64,000 nucleotides of DNA from Gonatopus flavifemur. Taxonomy: Eukaryota; Arthropoda; Insecta; Hymenoptera; Dryinidae. The translations under genes and the position numbers were made by a program. Shown here piece by piece: positions 1 through 10,452 of the stretch. Positions within the stretch are counted from its first letter, which is position 1. Every line of letters starts with the position of its first letter. Below the pieces are notes generated by a model. The model had not been told where the DNA came from. It saw nothing but the letters and a program-made list of their open reading frames with translations, and did not search any database. The stretch covers positions 4,278,001 to 4,342,000 of the forward strand of contig JAFFJZ010000012.1 of the NCBI GenBank assembly GCA_018340375.1. The letters are read 5' to 3'.

Positions 1-382
1 ATTCAAAAACATGAAGTTATAGGATCAAAAATATTTTTATTCATAAACCGATACAGTTGAGAATATAATAATCTCATTCATTTCGATACAAGTAGTTTTG
101 TTCAGATAATAAAATCAAATTATATACTCAATAGTTGTGAATTTTAATTCCGGGAGTTCTATTTCTTCAACAGAAAACTAAATTCATGATCACAATGAGA
201 AACTTTTTCAGTTCAAACTTCAGAGCAATTTCTTTGGATAAAATCTATTTTATAGAACAGATTTCATATGAACAATGATAGTTTGGATAGTTTTGAAATC
301 AATAAAATGAAGTATTATAACCCATGGTTTGGGAATTCAAATCGAATGAAGCTATTTTATTCATGCTAATAAATGTGTTCTC
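1..382. other. Intergenic AT-rich DNA
   Basis: No reading frame, RNA gene or clear repeat structure was recognised here. The sequence is AT-rich and ends where the first interspersed repeat begins. Confidence 0.5.
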
Positions 383-596
383 GAAGTTTGAATCGTTTAT
401 AGAAACAAAACGAGAATTAAAACTCATGAAATCTGATAAATTATCGTTACATATCTTTACGAATCAACTCTTTGCCACTAGAAACATCGTTTAAATGATG
501 TACTGCAAGATTTTTTGGCTTTAATAGTTGAATATTATCTTATTCGATGGTTAATCAGTTTCAATAAACGATTCAAACTTCAGCAACATCTAAAAA
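383..596. repeat. Short TIR element, GAAGTTTGAATCG family, copy A
   Basis: The ends form an inverted repeat: GAAGTTTGAATCGTTTAT on the left and its complement (ATAAACGATTCAAACTTC) on the right. Two further copies with the same ends and similar interiors occur at about 35725-35930 and 50586-50788, so this is a dispersed non-autonomous family. No coding capacity. The superfamily is not assigned because no clean target duplication was seen. Confidence 0.6.
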
Positions 597-1889
597 ATTA
601 CCTCATTAAAAATTTTCATTTATGATTGAAGAAGGATTCTAGTCAATAAACTGCCAACCTGATTATTCTCGTCAATACTACGTTTGATGAGGTCAAAATT
701 TTATACATTCTGCCAAATTCCAGTGCTTTTTGTAAATAAAGGTTTCATCGGGTCCATAAAATGGATAGATCGATCGAATTTATGAATTCATTGAAACAAA
801 GAAATATGTTTTTGAAATAAAAATGTATTGAATTCACTCCGACAAATTGCGTTTACTTCTCACAAGGTGGCAATACTTTCTCACAAGCTATCTTCCTGCA
901 GTACAATTTGCATATAAAGAACTAATTCACCGTAAACCTATAGTAAGTAATGTTCCGTCCTAATGAATATTTCTTCTAGGTTCCGGCATCGAACATCATC
1001 AACGGATATGATTTGATCGCAGAGAAAAACAGTTCCTTCGAACTTCTTGATCATATTAATCATCTGATTGAATAATCCAATTGTTTTAAATGAACTATAG
1101 ATCACACAGGAACTAAGAAGGTCGGCTCCGCCCTTGCGCGAATGCTCTGACCCCTGCTTATTTCTTTTTATCCTGGAAATTTTGTAAAATATCATCCATC
1201 CAATCAAAATGAATTTCATTGATTCGAAGAAAGATTTATTTATATCAATAAGTTCTCTGAAGGATTAGAAAATCTCTGTGTACATTCTATGAAATAATTT
1301 CTTAGATAGGGAAGAATATTCATTGTTTCAAATATTGATTCATTTACAAAAAAATTTCATTTCATATTCATGAAAACATTTTATTTCGAATTCAAGGAAT
1401 ATTCATATTATTTATATCGATATTTTCCTATTTCAAAACTTTTTTTATTCAAATAATCAAATATTTTATTGGAAGGAGAAATTATCATTTTGGCACTGCA
1501 GTTGACTTTCATAGTGTTATGAATGGCTTCTGCCCATCAAATGCATAATTCATTGAATCAAATTATATTCCATGAATTCGAAAATCAAAATTTTCCATCC
1601 AATAACTTTTTCATCAATCCCAAGTACCTCATATTCCAATTAATGATCCCACCACTTCCGTGTGAATCACATATTACATGAAGTTGATGCAATAACTCCA
1701 CAGATACCATTGGATGAATTCATTTCTTAGACTCAAAGAAAAATTTCAATGTTATAAAAGAGTTACAACTTTCTTGTAAAGGATTTTTATCTTGAAATCC
1801 ATTGGAACATGATTATTAATTTCTAATCATTTTTATACGTCGGCCAACCGTAAGAATTTTGTTCATGTCAATTTTCGGTCATCTCCACT
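597..1889. other. Intergenic AT-rich DNA
   Basis: Apart from short chance frames, nothing here resembles a gene. A small GC-richer island near 1100-1160 has no recognisable product. Confidence 0.45.
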
Positions 1890-2160
1890 GAAAGGATTGG
1901 TACAGTGGGTGAATTTAATCCATTCCCTGTTACTTTTCATGAATTGTGGAGAATTATGCCATAATTCACAAATTTGTGATAAAAATTGAGTTTCAAACTC
2001 CCAAACACTTGAGAAATGATTCATGTAGATCGATGAGATCGTTCAAAAGTTTCGAATTCAAATATTATCGTTACAATCGGGATTTAATTGTGGGTGTTCT
2101 TAAGTTGATGAAATTTGCAGGGAATGGATTAAATCCACCGAATGTAATAGTTATCAAATA
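1890..2160. repeat. Foldback MITE-like repeat
   Basis: The block reading GTGGGTGAATTTAATCCATT near 1905 returns as an inverted, slightly diverged copy near 2118-2145 (AATGGATTAAATCCACCGAA). The interior is not coding. Boundaries are approximate. Confidence 0.45.
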
Positions 2161-2840
2161 TATAATCTTAAATCTGACCAATCAAATATTCGATATCATT
2201 GAACAAATATCAATGATATTTATAAATTCATAAAATACTTAATCATTATGAACACGTACATGAAATGTAATAATTGTCATCAATTATTTTATGAGTGTTA
2301 TTGAATATTCGATTAGTCGTATTTTAAGAATATATTTGACAACTGTTACCAGCCTTCTTTCAGTGTAGTATTCTATCTTTTCGAATATACACTTGTTACC
2401 GTGTTGTAGATGAATTTGGCCAACAGGCACGCACCCAGTGGCCATTGTAATGGACCCATGATATATTTTGTTGCATAATATAGCTGTGTATTAAAATACT
2501 TTGAAATATGAAAAACACTTTTTGGTACTCGAAACCTCTTTCAACTTGAACGTATTTTTTTGAATATTCAAACTGCATTCTGTAGAATCAGTAAAATTCG
2601 TTTAAGTAATGGAAATTGCAGTATCAAAAATTTCGAAATTCTCATCACATTAGTTCTGTTTAAAAACATACCATACTGACAATATAATTTTGAATAATTT
2701 TCTTATCGTCAATTGACACCTTTATCTTGATGATATCATGGGTTTCAAATTGCTCTGATTTGTGGAAGGATTTTGATAATTTGCTGAATCCTATGTCCAT
2801 TGGAATGAACGTCAGATTAGAAAGGGTTAATGAATACGAG

Positions 2841-2982
2841 CCGGCTAAATATTTTCAAAAAAATTCTTATGATTTAGTTTCTCCAGCAAAATCATTTTTA
2901 TGCAACAATAACATTTTTGATAATCCATCAAACTGTTTTTTTGTTCATTCGTTCAAAAGTAGGCAACCAAATATTTAGCCGG
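2841..2982. repeat. Short MITE with CCGGCTAAATATTT ends
   Basis: Terminal inverted repeats CCGGCTAAATATTT (left) and AAATATTTAGCCGG (right) bound a 142-bp AT-rich interior. Too short to code for anything. Confidence 0.55.
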
Positions 2983-3117
2983 TTGCTAGACTTAGATCCA
3001 GTTTGTTAGCTTTGTACTGAGAAAAATGGTCCGAATCGAATGGATTTTATTTGTCATAGCTACATTTTTTATTTACATCTTAGACAACTAAGTTTTTATT
3101 TATACGTCAACTAAAAC

Positions 3118-3311
3118 TCATATAACAATTCATGTCTTGCGATATGTTTTAGATAAGTTTAAGATGTGTTGCGCAACACATTTAGATGTCTTTTAGATGT
3201 CTAGAACTCTTTTTTGGTCTAAAAGATATCTAAAAGACATCTAAATGTGTTGTGCAAGACATCTTAAACTTATCGAAAAGACATCGCAAGACATGAATTA
3301 TTGTTATGTGG
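3118..3311. repeat. Foldback MITE made of AGATGTCTTTTAGA-type subrepeats
   Basis: Two arms of about 85 bp (3119-3205 and 3225-3311) are near-perfect reverse complements around a short loop. The arms themselves consist of short repeats of the type AAGACATCTAAAAGACATCT. The same internal motif recurs in foldback elements at 26603-26938, 33113-33361, 41869-43198 and 57340-57800. Confidence 0.6.
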
Positions 3312-4045
3312 GAATCCAATTGTCGTGAGAGCAAAAGTGTATTGCCAATTTTTCAAATTGTTCATTGGTTCATAATATAAATTTGAATTCTAAACACTCG
3401 AAATTTTGACCAGCTTCTTCAATAATGTCTTTGAAATACCTCATCTGCTTTAAGAGATTCGATACACGCTGGGTGATGTGGGTTCTTTCTGGAAAATGTG
3501 TGTATATATACGTACGTGTGCGATGAGTACAAGCGTTTCCCATTAATACGCAAGAGGTTGATGACATTCGCCATTCAACTTGCCCAGCATGATATTTTCA
3601 AACCCTCCGGAAAATGATGAAAAAAACAATTTTGAATAATAATATCCCTTCGCGTTGTAACGACGAACGCGTAAGTGGTAAGGCTCAGCGTTGATCAGAC
3701 ACATCCAAAAGAAACATTTCAATGATCTCTGTTCTCTCTCTCTCTCCCTCTCTCTCTCTTTTGTTCGTTCATGATAAGCGGCTTGATTTGAGATTCAAGA
3801 GGGCCGACCGACGGGGGGAAAAACAACAACTCTCGGTATGTTGTTGATAAAAATAACGACAAACGAGAGGTGTTTTATTGTGAGGATGAGGGGTATTGAT
3901 GGTAGTCGACGTCGCAGTTCCGTTATTGGAAGAGCGTGAGCTAAGAATACATCACGTCTCTGATGTCAGGATTAAAATCATAAGCTCATGTGAACTATTA
4001 CATGTGTTCCAGTAACCTAAATATCGAGGATAATGTTATATATAT
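3312..4045. other. Intergenic DNA with a (TC)n microsatellite
   Basis: No gene recognised. A TC-rich microsatellite lies at about 3733-3760, followed by a moderately GC-rich stretch containing no convincing exon. Confidence 0.45.
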
Positions 4046-4456
4046 GTGACCTGGCCTACGAAAAGGAGGCTTAGGTGTGGAAAAATCATTTTTCACTTTT
4101 TTGGCAATTTTGATGGAGTAAAATATGGCTCTTTCGAATGGCGCAAACCAGAAGTTCCTAACTGGTGGGGAAGTTTGCTAAAAATGTACAAAAAGAAGAG
4201 CAGAAATGATTGAAAATGAAAAAAAATTTGGGGATTAAATTATAAAATAATAGACGTCATTTCATATGTTAAAAAATTTTATTTCAAGGCAAAACCACGT
4301 CATTCTACATAAAAATTCACAAATTTACAATTAGAACATTAGAACATTAGAAGCGAACAACTAAAGCGAAATTGATAAAATGACTTGTTTATCTTTAACA
4401 GCTGTTTTCTCGAAAACTTGTTCACACCTGAGCCCCCTTTTCGTAGACCAGGTCAC
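4046..4456. mobile_element. MITE with GTGACCTGG TIRs inserted in a TA run
   Basis: Left end GTGACCTGGCCTACGAAAAG and right end the complement of GTGACCTGGTCTACGAAAAG; the TIRs extend about 35 bp with few mismatches. The flanks are (TA)n on both sides. It is 411 bp with no transposase. It is the first of five elements stacked end to end up to 12483. Confidence 0.65.
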
Positions 4457-4465
4457 ATATATATA

Positions 4466-5755
4466 CAGGTTGGTTGAAAAGTTCCTGCGCTCACCGAGAG
4501 ATAGCACTGCTAGCTCAAAACTTTTTTTTTCTCAAGTTGGTATATCTGTCCTGAGAACACATGCAAAGTTACAAGTCATTCTGTCAATTCATTCTTTGTT
4601 TACAAGCCATTTGAAGTTGACGTGTCATTGATTTTTCTTAATTTGGAAAAAATTGAATATCGTGCAGTCATTAGATTCTTTGTTTTGAAGGGTCTAAAAG
4701 TAAAGGAAATTTATGACCGATTGTTAGAACTGTATAAAGAGTCCTCACCTTCAAAACGCACCGTTGAATTTTGGGCTGGTGAATTTAAACGTGGTCGTAC
4801 TAGCCTTGAAGACGATCCACGCGAAGGACGACCAAAAACTGCAACCACAGCAGAAATCATTGAGCATGTACATAATATGGTTAGTGAAGATCCAAGTTTG
4901 ACTAAACGTGAAATGCTAATGCCATAGGCATCTCAGACGAACGAGTACTCCATATTTTACATGAAAAATTACGTATGAAAAAACTGTTTGGAAAGTTAGT
5001 GCCGCACACGTTAACAATTCAACAAAAACTGGATCGAAAACAAATTTCTCAGCGTGATTTGGAGCGTTTTAAACAGAATAAAACCGACTTCTTGCGTCGT
5101 TTTATAACTATGGATGAGACTTGGATCTACCACCATGATCCTAAATTGAAACAAGAAGGTTTACAGTGGACTGAAGCTGGTTGTTCAGCTCCAAAGCAGG
5201 TGAAGTCACAACGATCAGCAAAGAAGGTCATGGCATCAGTTTTTGGGGATGCAAAAGGAATTTTGTTCATTGATTATCTTCAGAAAGGTGGAACAATCAA
5301 CTTCGAATATTACTGCAGCCTTTTGGATCAGCTGGATGAAAAAATTCGTGAGAAATAACCTGGTTTAAAGAAGAAAAAAATCATTTTTCATCAAGATAAT
5401 GCACTTGCTCACAAAAGTGTTTTGACGATGGCTAAATTCAAAGAACTCAAGTACGAATTGCTTGAACATCCACCGTATTCGCCAGATTTGGCTCCTAGCG
5501 ACTACTATCTCTTCAGAAATCTCAAACAATTCCTTCGTGGAAAGCATTTTTCGTCGAATGAAGAGGCCATAGCAGCCGTAGACGGTTATTTTGCAGAGCT
5601 TCCGGAAAACCATTATAAGGATGGGATAAAATTATTGGAAGATCATTGGAACAAGTGTATTGAGCTTCTAGGAGATTATATTGAATAAAAAAATATATTC
5701 CGTAACAAAAACAGTATTCTTTCATTTCGAGCGCAGAAACTTTTCAACCAACCTG
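4466..5755 (+). mobile_element. mariner element (DD34D), broken copy, 1.29 kb
   Basis: The TIRs begin CAGGTTGGTTGAAAAGTT at both ends (about 27 bp, one or two mismatches) and are flanked by TA, the canonical Tc1/mariner target. The full element length, 1290 bp, is typical for mariner. It carries one decayed transposase gene. A second copy of the same family with the same TIR starts at 63166. Confidence 0.9.
4643..5688 (+). pseudogene. mariner transposase, broken
   Basis: This was a cut-and-paste transposase with an N-terminal paired-type helix-turn-helix and a C-terminal DDE/D domain. It is visible in three blocks. The first (4643-4926) carries the HTH region with the mariner phrase EFKRGRTSLEDDPREGRPKT. 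The second (about 4930-5357) contains MDETWIYHHDP with the first catalytic Asp. The third (5359-5688) contains HQDNALAH and [12 protein letters not shown] with the second and third Asp, 34 residues apart. Three lesions are seen: TTG stands where the sister copy at 63344 has ATG; one base is missing near 4915 relative to that copy; and there is an in-frame TAA at 5356-5358. It should make no functional protein. Confidence 0.9.
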
Positions 5756-5764
5756 TATATATTA

Positions 5765-7579
5765 CGGTGTTTCGTTTTGAATCGATATTTTTTTTTCTTC
5801 GCTCCCACCTGAAAAACTTTCAGAATGTCGTTGAAAAAAATCCTCCCGCAACCTGCACGCTGACAAAAATTATTCAGATGTGGCGCAATGGCTTTGAAAG
5901 TTTTTCATTTTATCAAAATATCATTGGTCTGCAAAAAATGAGGTTTGATTGTTCTTCGATAACTGAGGGTCATTTACGAAGTGATTTTCTGCGTAGAATC
6001 CGAATCTGAAGCCAGAAGTGGGCCATCGCGTCAGCGTTTTGAGATATTTGAGGCGTTTTAACCTTCGATTTTTCATCTTTTCCGGCATAAAAAATTTTTT
6101 GAATATTTTTTTTCCGATTTTATAGTTTAATTCCACTCTTCCCCTTCAAAATGAGCTATTGATCGATAACCTACGATCCGTTCTTGCAAAATTACAAACA
6201 TTCTACGTTATGGAATATGCCCCAACAACATCATGAGCATTCACATTATTAACCAATTATGAAACATGTGAACGTGAAACGTGCACGGAGGAAATACTTC
6301 ATTACTCTTTCATGTAAAATGTTTTCACTGTGCCCCATATCAACGCCGGACTAAGTTTGGATTTTTATTGAAATTTGTATTTCCACACAGTAAAATAGTT
6401 TCCTCAAGGAATTATATGTACGTTTTACAATGACCACAGTGAAAATTCTTATCATTCAAGTTGAGAACTTCATGGATTTTCAAGAAAATTTCTTGTTTAG
6501 TAAATATTGTACTGGGAACCATCATGAATTACTGTGGACTTCTGTAGAATCTGATGAAAATACCATAATTTCTCTTGTCAATTCCAATCTGGTCTGTAGA
6601 TGGTGCTGCACCACAGTAAGTTCAACTGTATTTTTTTCTCCGTGTGACGAGTTTTGGGGTCGCTAAGTGAGAATATCATGCCAGAACATTGAGATTTTTA
6701 TTCCCACGCATCTTGGCAAACCCCCCAACAGATCCTGGGGATATATTCTATAACTCCCCTAACAGCAAAGTGCTAAGCAAATATGCGGCAAATTGTTGAA
6801 AACACTCAGCAACATTTTAAAGCAATTTTCAGAGACGTTGCGTCGCCAAATGCGCAACAATATGCTGTGAATCTGGGATTTTGGGTTGAGTTGTTGTCGT
6901 GTTGCTGGGAAGTTGCTCGGTTTCATGAAACTCTTAATCACATGCGTAGCAAATTCCGAGCAACTTCGCGTAAAGTTGAGGAACAACATAAGAGCAATGG
7001 TTGCACAGCAACTTCTGTTGTATGGGTCAGAGTGGCCGTAACTCTGCAGGAAGGAATCATAGGTGACTGATCTCGAAGAGTAAGAGTAGTACTGAATGAT
7101 GCAATTAGACAAGAAGATTGAAAGAATTCTGTGCGCTCTGCACTTGACTTCGAACGTAGGAAAAAAAAAACCCTTCCCTAACAGGACACTTCGTCGCATC
7201 TCCGTGGTCTCCACGGAGATAGGTGGTATCTACGTGGAAACCACGGAGATGCGAAGGAGTGTCCTGTTAGGGTTTTTCCGAGCACTTAACCTCCAATATC
7301 TCAGAATCTTGTCGTAATGATCCAATCCTGACTTGAGATTCGGATTCTATGCAGCAAATTACTTCGGAAATGACCCTTAGTTATCGAAGAGCCATCAAAC
7401 CACATTTTTTGCAGACCAATGCCATTTTGATAAAATAAGAAACCTTCAAAGCCATTGCGCGACGTCTGAATAATTTTTGTCAGCGTGCAGGTTGCGGGAG
7501 GATTTTTTTTTAACTACATTCTGAAAGTTTTTCTGGTGGGAGCGAAGAAAAAAGAATATCGATTCAAAACGAAACACCC
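5765..7579. mobile_element. Non-autonomous element with ~250-bp terminal inverted repeats
   Basis: The left arm (5765 to about 6020) and the right arm (about 7325-7579) are long inverted repeats, both starting (C/G)GGTGTTTCGTTTTGAATC, with TA on each side. The 1.3-kb interior has no transposase. It contains a region of short GCAAC/GTTGC inverted motifs (6780-7030) and a hairpin at 7177-7272, probably later insertions. TA duplication and long TIRs fit the Tc1/mariner group, but the family is unassigned. Confidence 0.7.
7177..7272. repeat. Foldback hairpin with CCCTAACAGGACAC ends
   Basis: The left arm (7177-7209) and right arm (7240-7272) are near-perfect complements (CCCTAACAGGACACT on the outside, CATCTCCGTGGT inside), and the loop is itself partly palindromic. 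It lies inside the 5765-7579 element. Probably a small nested MITE. Confidence 0.5.
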
Positions 7580-8140
7580 TAATATATATATATATATATA
7601 TATACCAGATGTGTAAGTATGAAACCGGAATTTGCCCATAGGTGGCGCTAGATGTCGATGCAGTTACCGATACATCACGTCAGCGGTGTCTTGTTATTGT
7701 ATTGATATCCGACAAAGATTTCCAACCAGTGTTGCAAAACCTCCCGATTTATCGCAAGATCTCTCGATTTCTGTCCTTGTTTCCCGAAATACCGATTTCC
7801 GGCTGCATTTTAATGATTTTCTGATCAATTCAACAAAATCTACCGCTTTTCTGGCTCATTCAAAAATTTTTCGTTTTTCCCAGTAGGAATATCAGTTTTC
7901 AGCCTGTTTTCATCAAAGGCTAGTTATATCAAAATCTTAATTTCAAAAAATTCCATAGAAAGACTGAATTTATCCATATTGAAGAGACAGTTTTCAATTT
8001 AGGGCAAAATTAGCATTGAATACGTATATTGTGAGTGGGAATCTTAGAGCATATATTAGTGGAGCAAGCATTCCATATCAAAATAGTGTTGGAAGACGGT
8101 CTCGTCTGTGCGAACAGAAAGAACAATAAAGGGCCTTTTT

Positions 8141-8241
8141 CATGGCAGCTTCAGCATCAAGCGTCAACATTGGAAGAACAGAGAGAACCTGTTGGACCAC
8201 TCGTTTCTTCCAATGTTGACGCTTGATGCAGAAGCTCCCAT
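8141..8241. repeat. Hairpin with a 24-25-bp perfect stem core
   Basis: The left arm 8141-8178 and right arm 8204-8241 pair over about 38 bp with few mismatches, including a perfect core (GCATCAAGCGTCAACATTGG). The loop is about 25 nt. It could be a tiny foldback element or a hairpin RNA source; the sequence alone cannot decide. Confidence 0.5.
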
Positions 8242-8420
8242 GAAATGGTACCTATAGGCTGGCCTTCCATGGACCGCAATTTCTAGGGAACGGAAAGGAA
8301 TCCGAAGATTCCGGAAAGACAAAGACATTCACCTCCTCAGTTTTTATTGTTTACAGCTATCGCTTTTTATTCGTTTGACGGTCATTTCATTGACTCGTTC
8401 CCTCTAGTATAATATCTCTA

Positions 8421-8662
8421 CACTGAGAGAGACAATTTCCGGGAACAATAAAATATTTAGTTGAATAGTCGCCATAAAATACTTAATTGATTTGAATAAA
8501 CTTTCATTAACTCAATTAAATAACTGTTCCCATTGATGAAATATTTAATAGCATATTAAATATTTGTTTGATTGAATGAATATTTAATCGAGTCAATGAA
8601 AATTTATTCAAATCAATTTATTATTTTATGGCGACTATTCAATTAAATTTTCTCTCTCAGTG
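8421..8662. mobile_element. MITE with CACTGAGAGAGA ends
   Basis: TA-flanked inverted ends CACTGAGAGAGA/TCTCTCTCAGTG enclose arms carrying AATAGTCGCCATAAAAT and its complement. 242 bp, non-coding, nested within the hAT-like element. Confidence 0.65.
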
Positions 8663-9324
8663 TATAGTTCAATTTCCCGAAAACGGTTCACTGTGTTATT
8701 TCACTAATCCCTTCTAGATCCTTGAAGAGGAGCCAATGAGCAGTTTTCGAGAAATTGAATTTTCCGGATATATTGAATGAGAATAAGTGATTTCGCGAAA
8801 TGGTTGAGTGGAGATACCGAGGTTCTACTACTGATCAGTAAATTGTATATATCCCGAACTGTTATTGTCAATTCAAAACCACCCTCCTACCAAGATAGCA
8901 CACAAGAATCCCAAATGAATTCTGAAGAAAGAACTCTTTGAGAACTTTTTTAGAATTCAAAGAGTTCCCAAAGAGTCTCAAAAAGAATCCGATTCGTCGG
9001 ACACTTAGAAGTTCTCTTTAAATTCTATGAGACTTCTTTAAGAATTTTAACGGAACCCGCAAATGCCTGCTGAATCAGATTCGTTTTGAGACTCTTTGAG
9101 AACTCAGTGTATTCTAAAAGAGTTCTTAGAAGTTATTGTTCAAAAATCAATTATTCTGCCGCTTTTGTTTTTTTTTTTGGAAATGATGCTACCGATTTTT
9201 TACGCCATCTCCCGATTTTTCGCTACCATATCTCCCGAATTTTACGACTCCGGTTTTGCATCACTGTTTCCAACTCACAATAACACGAGTTTCATTCAGT
9301 AGCATTAGTTTATTAGAGATAAAC

Positions 9325-10362
9325 ATGTCGAGTTTTGTGCTAACAAATTACGATTTGCGGACAGCACTACTTTTCTGTTTTCATCTGAAGAAAACCGCAG
9401 CCGAATCGCATCGAATGCTTGTGGAGGCGTTTGGTGAGCATGCTCTCGGTAAAACACAGTGTTTCGAGTGGTTCAAACGGTTCAAAAGTGGCGATTTTGA
9501 CGTCAGGAACGAAGAACGTGGAAGACCACCGAAAAAGTTTGAAGACGCTGACCTGCAAGCCTTGTTGGACGAAGACGACGGTCAAACACAACAACAGCTG
9601 GCGGATCGGTTAAAGGTGACCCGAGAAGCCATCTCCCTTCGGTTGAAAGACATAGGAAAGATACAAAAGGTGGGGAAATGGGTTCCACATGAACTCAACG
9701 AAAGACAGCAGGAAAACCGCAAAACATCATGCGAAATGCTGCTCGCCAGGTTCCAAAGAAAGTCATTTCTCCATCGAATTGTAACTGGCGATGAAAAGTG
9801 GATATATTTCGAGAATCCTAAGCGCAAAAAGTCATGGGTTACTCCGGGTGAACCATCAACATCGACGGCAAGACCGAACCGCTACGGACGAAAGACAATG
9901 CTGTGTGTTTGGTGGGATCAGAAGGGCGTAATCTACTACGAGCTACTGAAACCTGGGGAAACTGTCAATACTCAACGCTACCGACAACAAATGATCGATT
10001 TGGATCGAGTTTTGCGTGAAAAACGACCAGAATACCGACAAAGACAACACAAGGTGATTTTGCTGCATCACAATGCACCAGCACACAAAGCAAAACAGGT
10101 CCAGGAAACGATGGAGTCGTTCCGTTGGGAGATTCTTCAGCACGAGCCTTACTCACCGGACCTTGCCTCATCCGATTACTTCTTGTTTGCATCGATGGGA
10201 CACGCACTTGCTGAGCAGCGCTTTACTTCTTACGAAGGTGTACGAAAATGGCTCGATGACTGGTTTGCCTCAAAAGAGCAACAGTTCTTTTGGCGCGGAA
10301 TCCACAAATTGCCAGAAATATGGAAAAAATGTATAGATAGCGACGGACAATACTTTGAATAA
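9325..10362 (+). CDS. Mos1-like mariner transposase, full length but catalytic Asp249 replaced by His
   Basis: A single 345-codon frame starting MSSFVLTNYDLR and ending GQYFE, the exact length of Mos1 transposase. The N-terminal half carries two helix-turn-helix regions for TIR binding, and the linker motif WVPHELNERQ is present. The C-terminal half is the DD34D domain: Asp156 (VTGDEKW, 9790-9792) and Asp284 (SSDYFLF, 10174-10176) are intact. The middle position, normally HDN, is HHN, because codon CAC at 10069-10071 gives His249. In Mos1-type enzymes all three Asp bind the metal ions, so this protein is predicted to bind DNA but not cleave it. I chose the ATG at 9325 because it matches the family start. 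It lies 58 bp after the nested hAT insertion, which has removed any promoter in the 5' end of the element. Confidence 0.92.
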   Translation: MSSFVLTNYDLRTALLFCFHLKKTAAESHRMLVEAFGEHALGKTQCFEWFKRFKSGDFDVRNEERGRPPKKFEDADLQALLDEDDGQTQQQLADRLKVTREAISLRLKDIGKIQKVGKWVPHELNERQQENRKTSCEMLLARFQRKSFLHRIVTGDEKWIYFENPKRKKSWVTPGEPSTSTARPNRYGRKTMLCVWWDQKGVIYYELLKPGETVNTQRYRQQMIDLDRVLREKRPEYRQRQHKVILLHHNAPAHKAKQVQETMESFRWEILQHEPYSPDLASSDYFLFASMGHALAEQRFTSYEGVRKWLDDWFASKEQQFFWRGIHKLPEIWKKCIDSDGQYFE

Positions 10363-10452
10363 GTTACTTTGTATCATATCATTACAATAAACGTGTTTTT
10401 TCTGTACAAAAATTCCGGTTTCATACTTACACACCTGGTATATATATATATA

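Larger units (their letters stand above)
7727..9266. mobile_element. hAT-like non-autonomous element nested in the mariner
   Basis: The ends are CAGTGTTGCAAAACC and GGTTTTGCATCACTG, inverted repeats with one mismatch. The immediate flanks are the identical octamer TTTCCAAC at 7719-7726 and 9267-9274. An 8-bp duplication with CAGTG ends is the hAT signature. The 1540-bp interior has no transposase. It contains a MITE (8421-8662), a hairpin (8141-8241) and AGAGTTCT/AGAACTCT subrepeats near 8920-9130. Confidence 0.8.
7605..10438 (+). mobile_element. Mos1-like mariner interrupted by a hAT-like insertion
   Basis: The TIRs read CCAG(A/G)TGTGTAAGTATGAA and continue to about 28 bp, with one mismatch, and are flanked by TA. 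Subtracting the nested insertion 7727-9266 and one copy of its 8-bp duplication leaves 1286 bp, the length of Drosophila Mos1 as I recall it and of the second complete mariner in this window. It encodes one full-length transposase frame. Because the insertion separates the 5' TIR from the gene, this copy is now 2.8 kb. Confidence 0.9.

Noticed and set aside
3118..3311. Rho-independent-terminator-like or CRISPR-like palindromic repeats
   Set aside because: The window is eukaryotic, and the palindromes are foldback transposon arms with no regular spacer-repeat structure.
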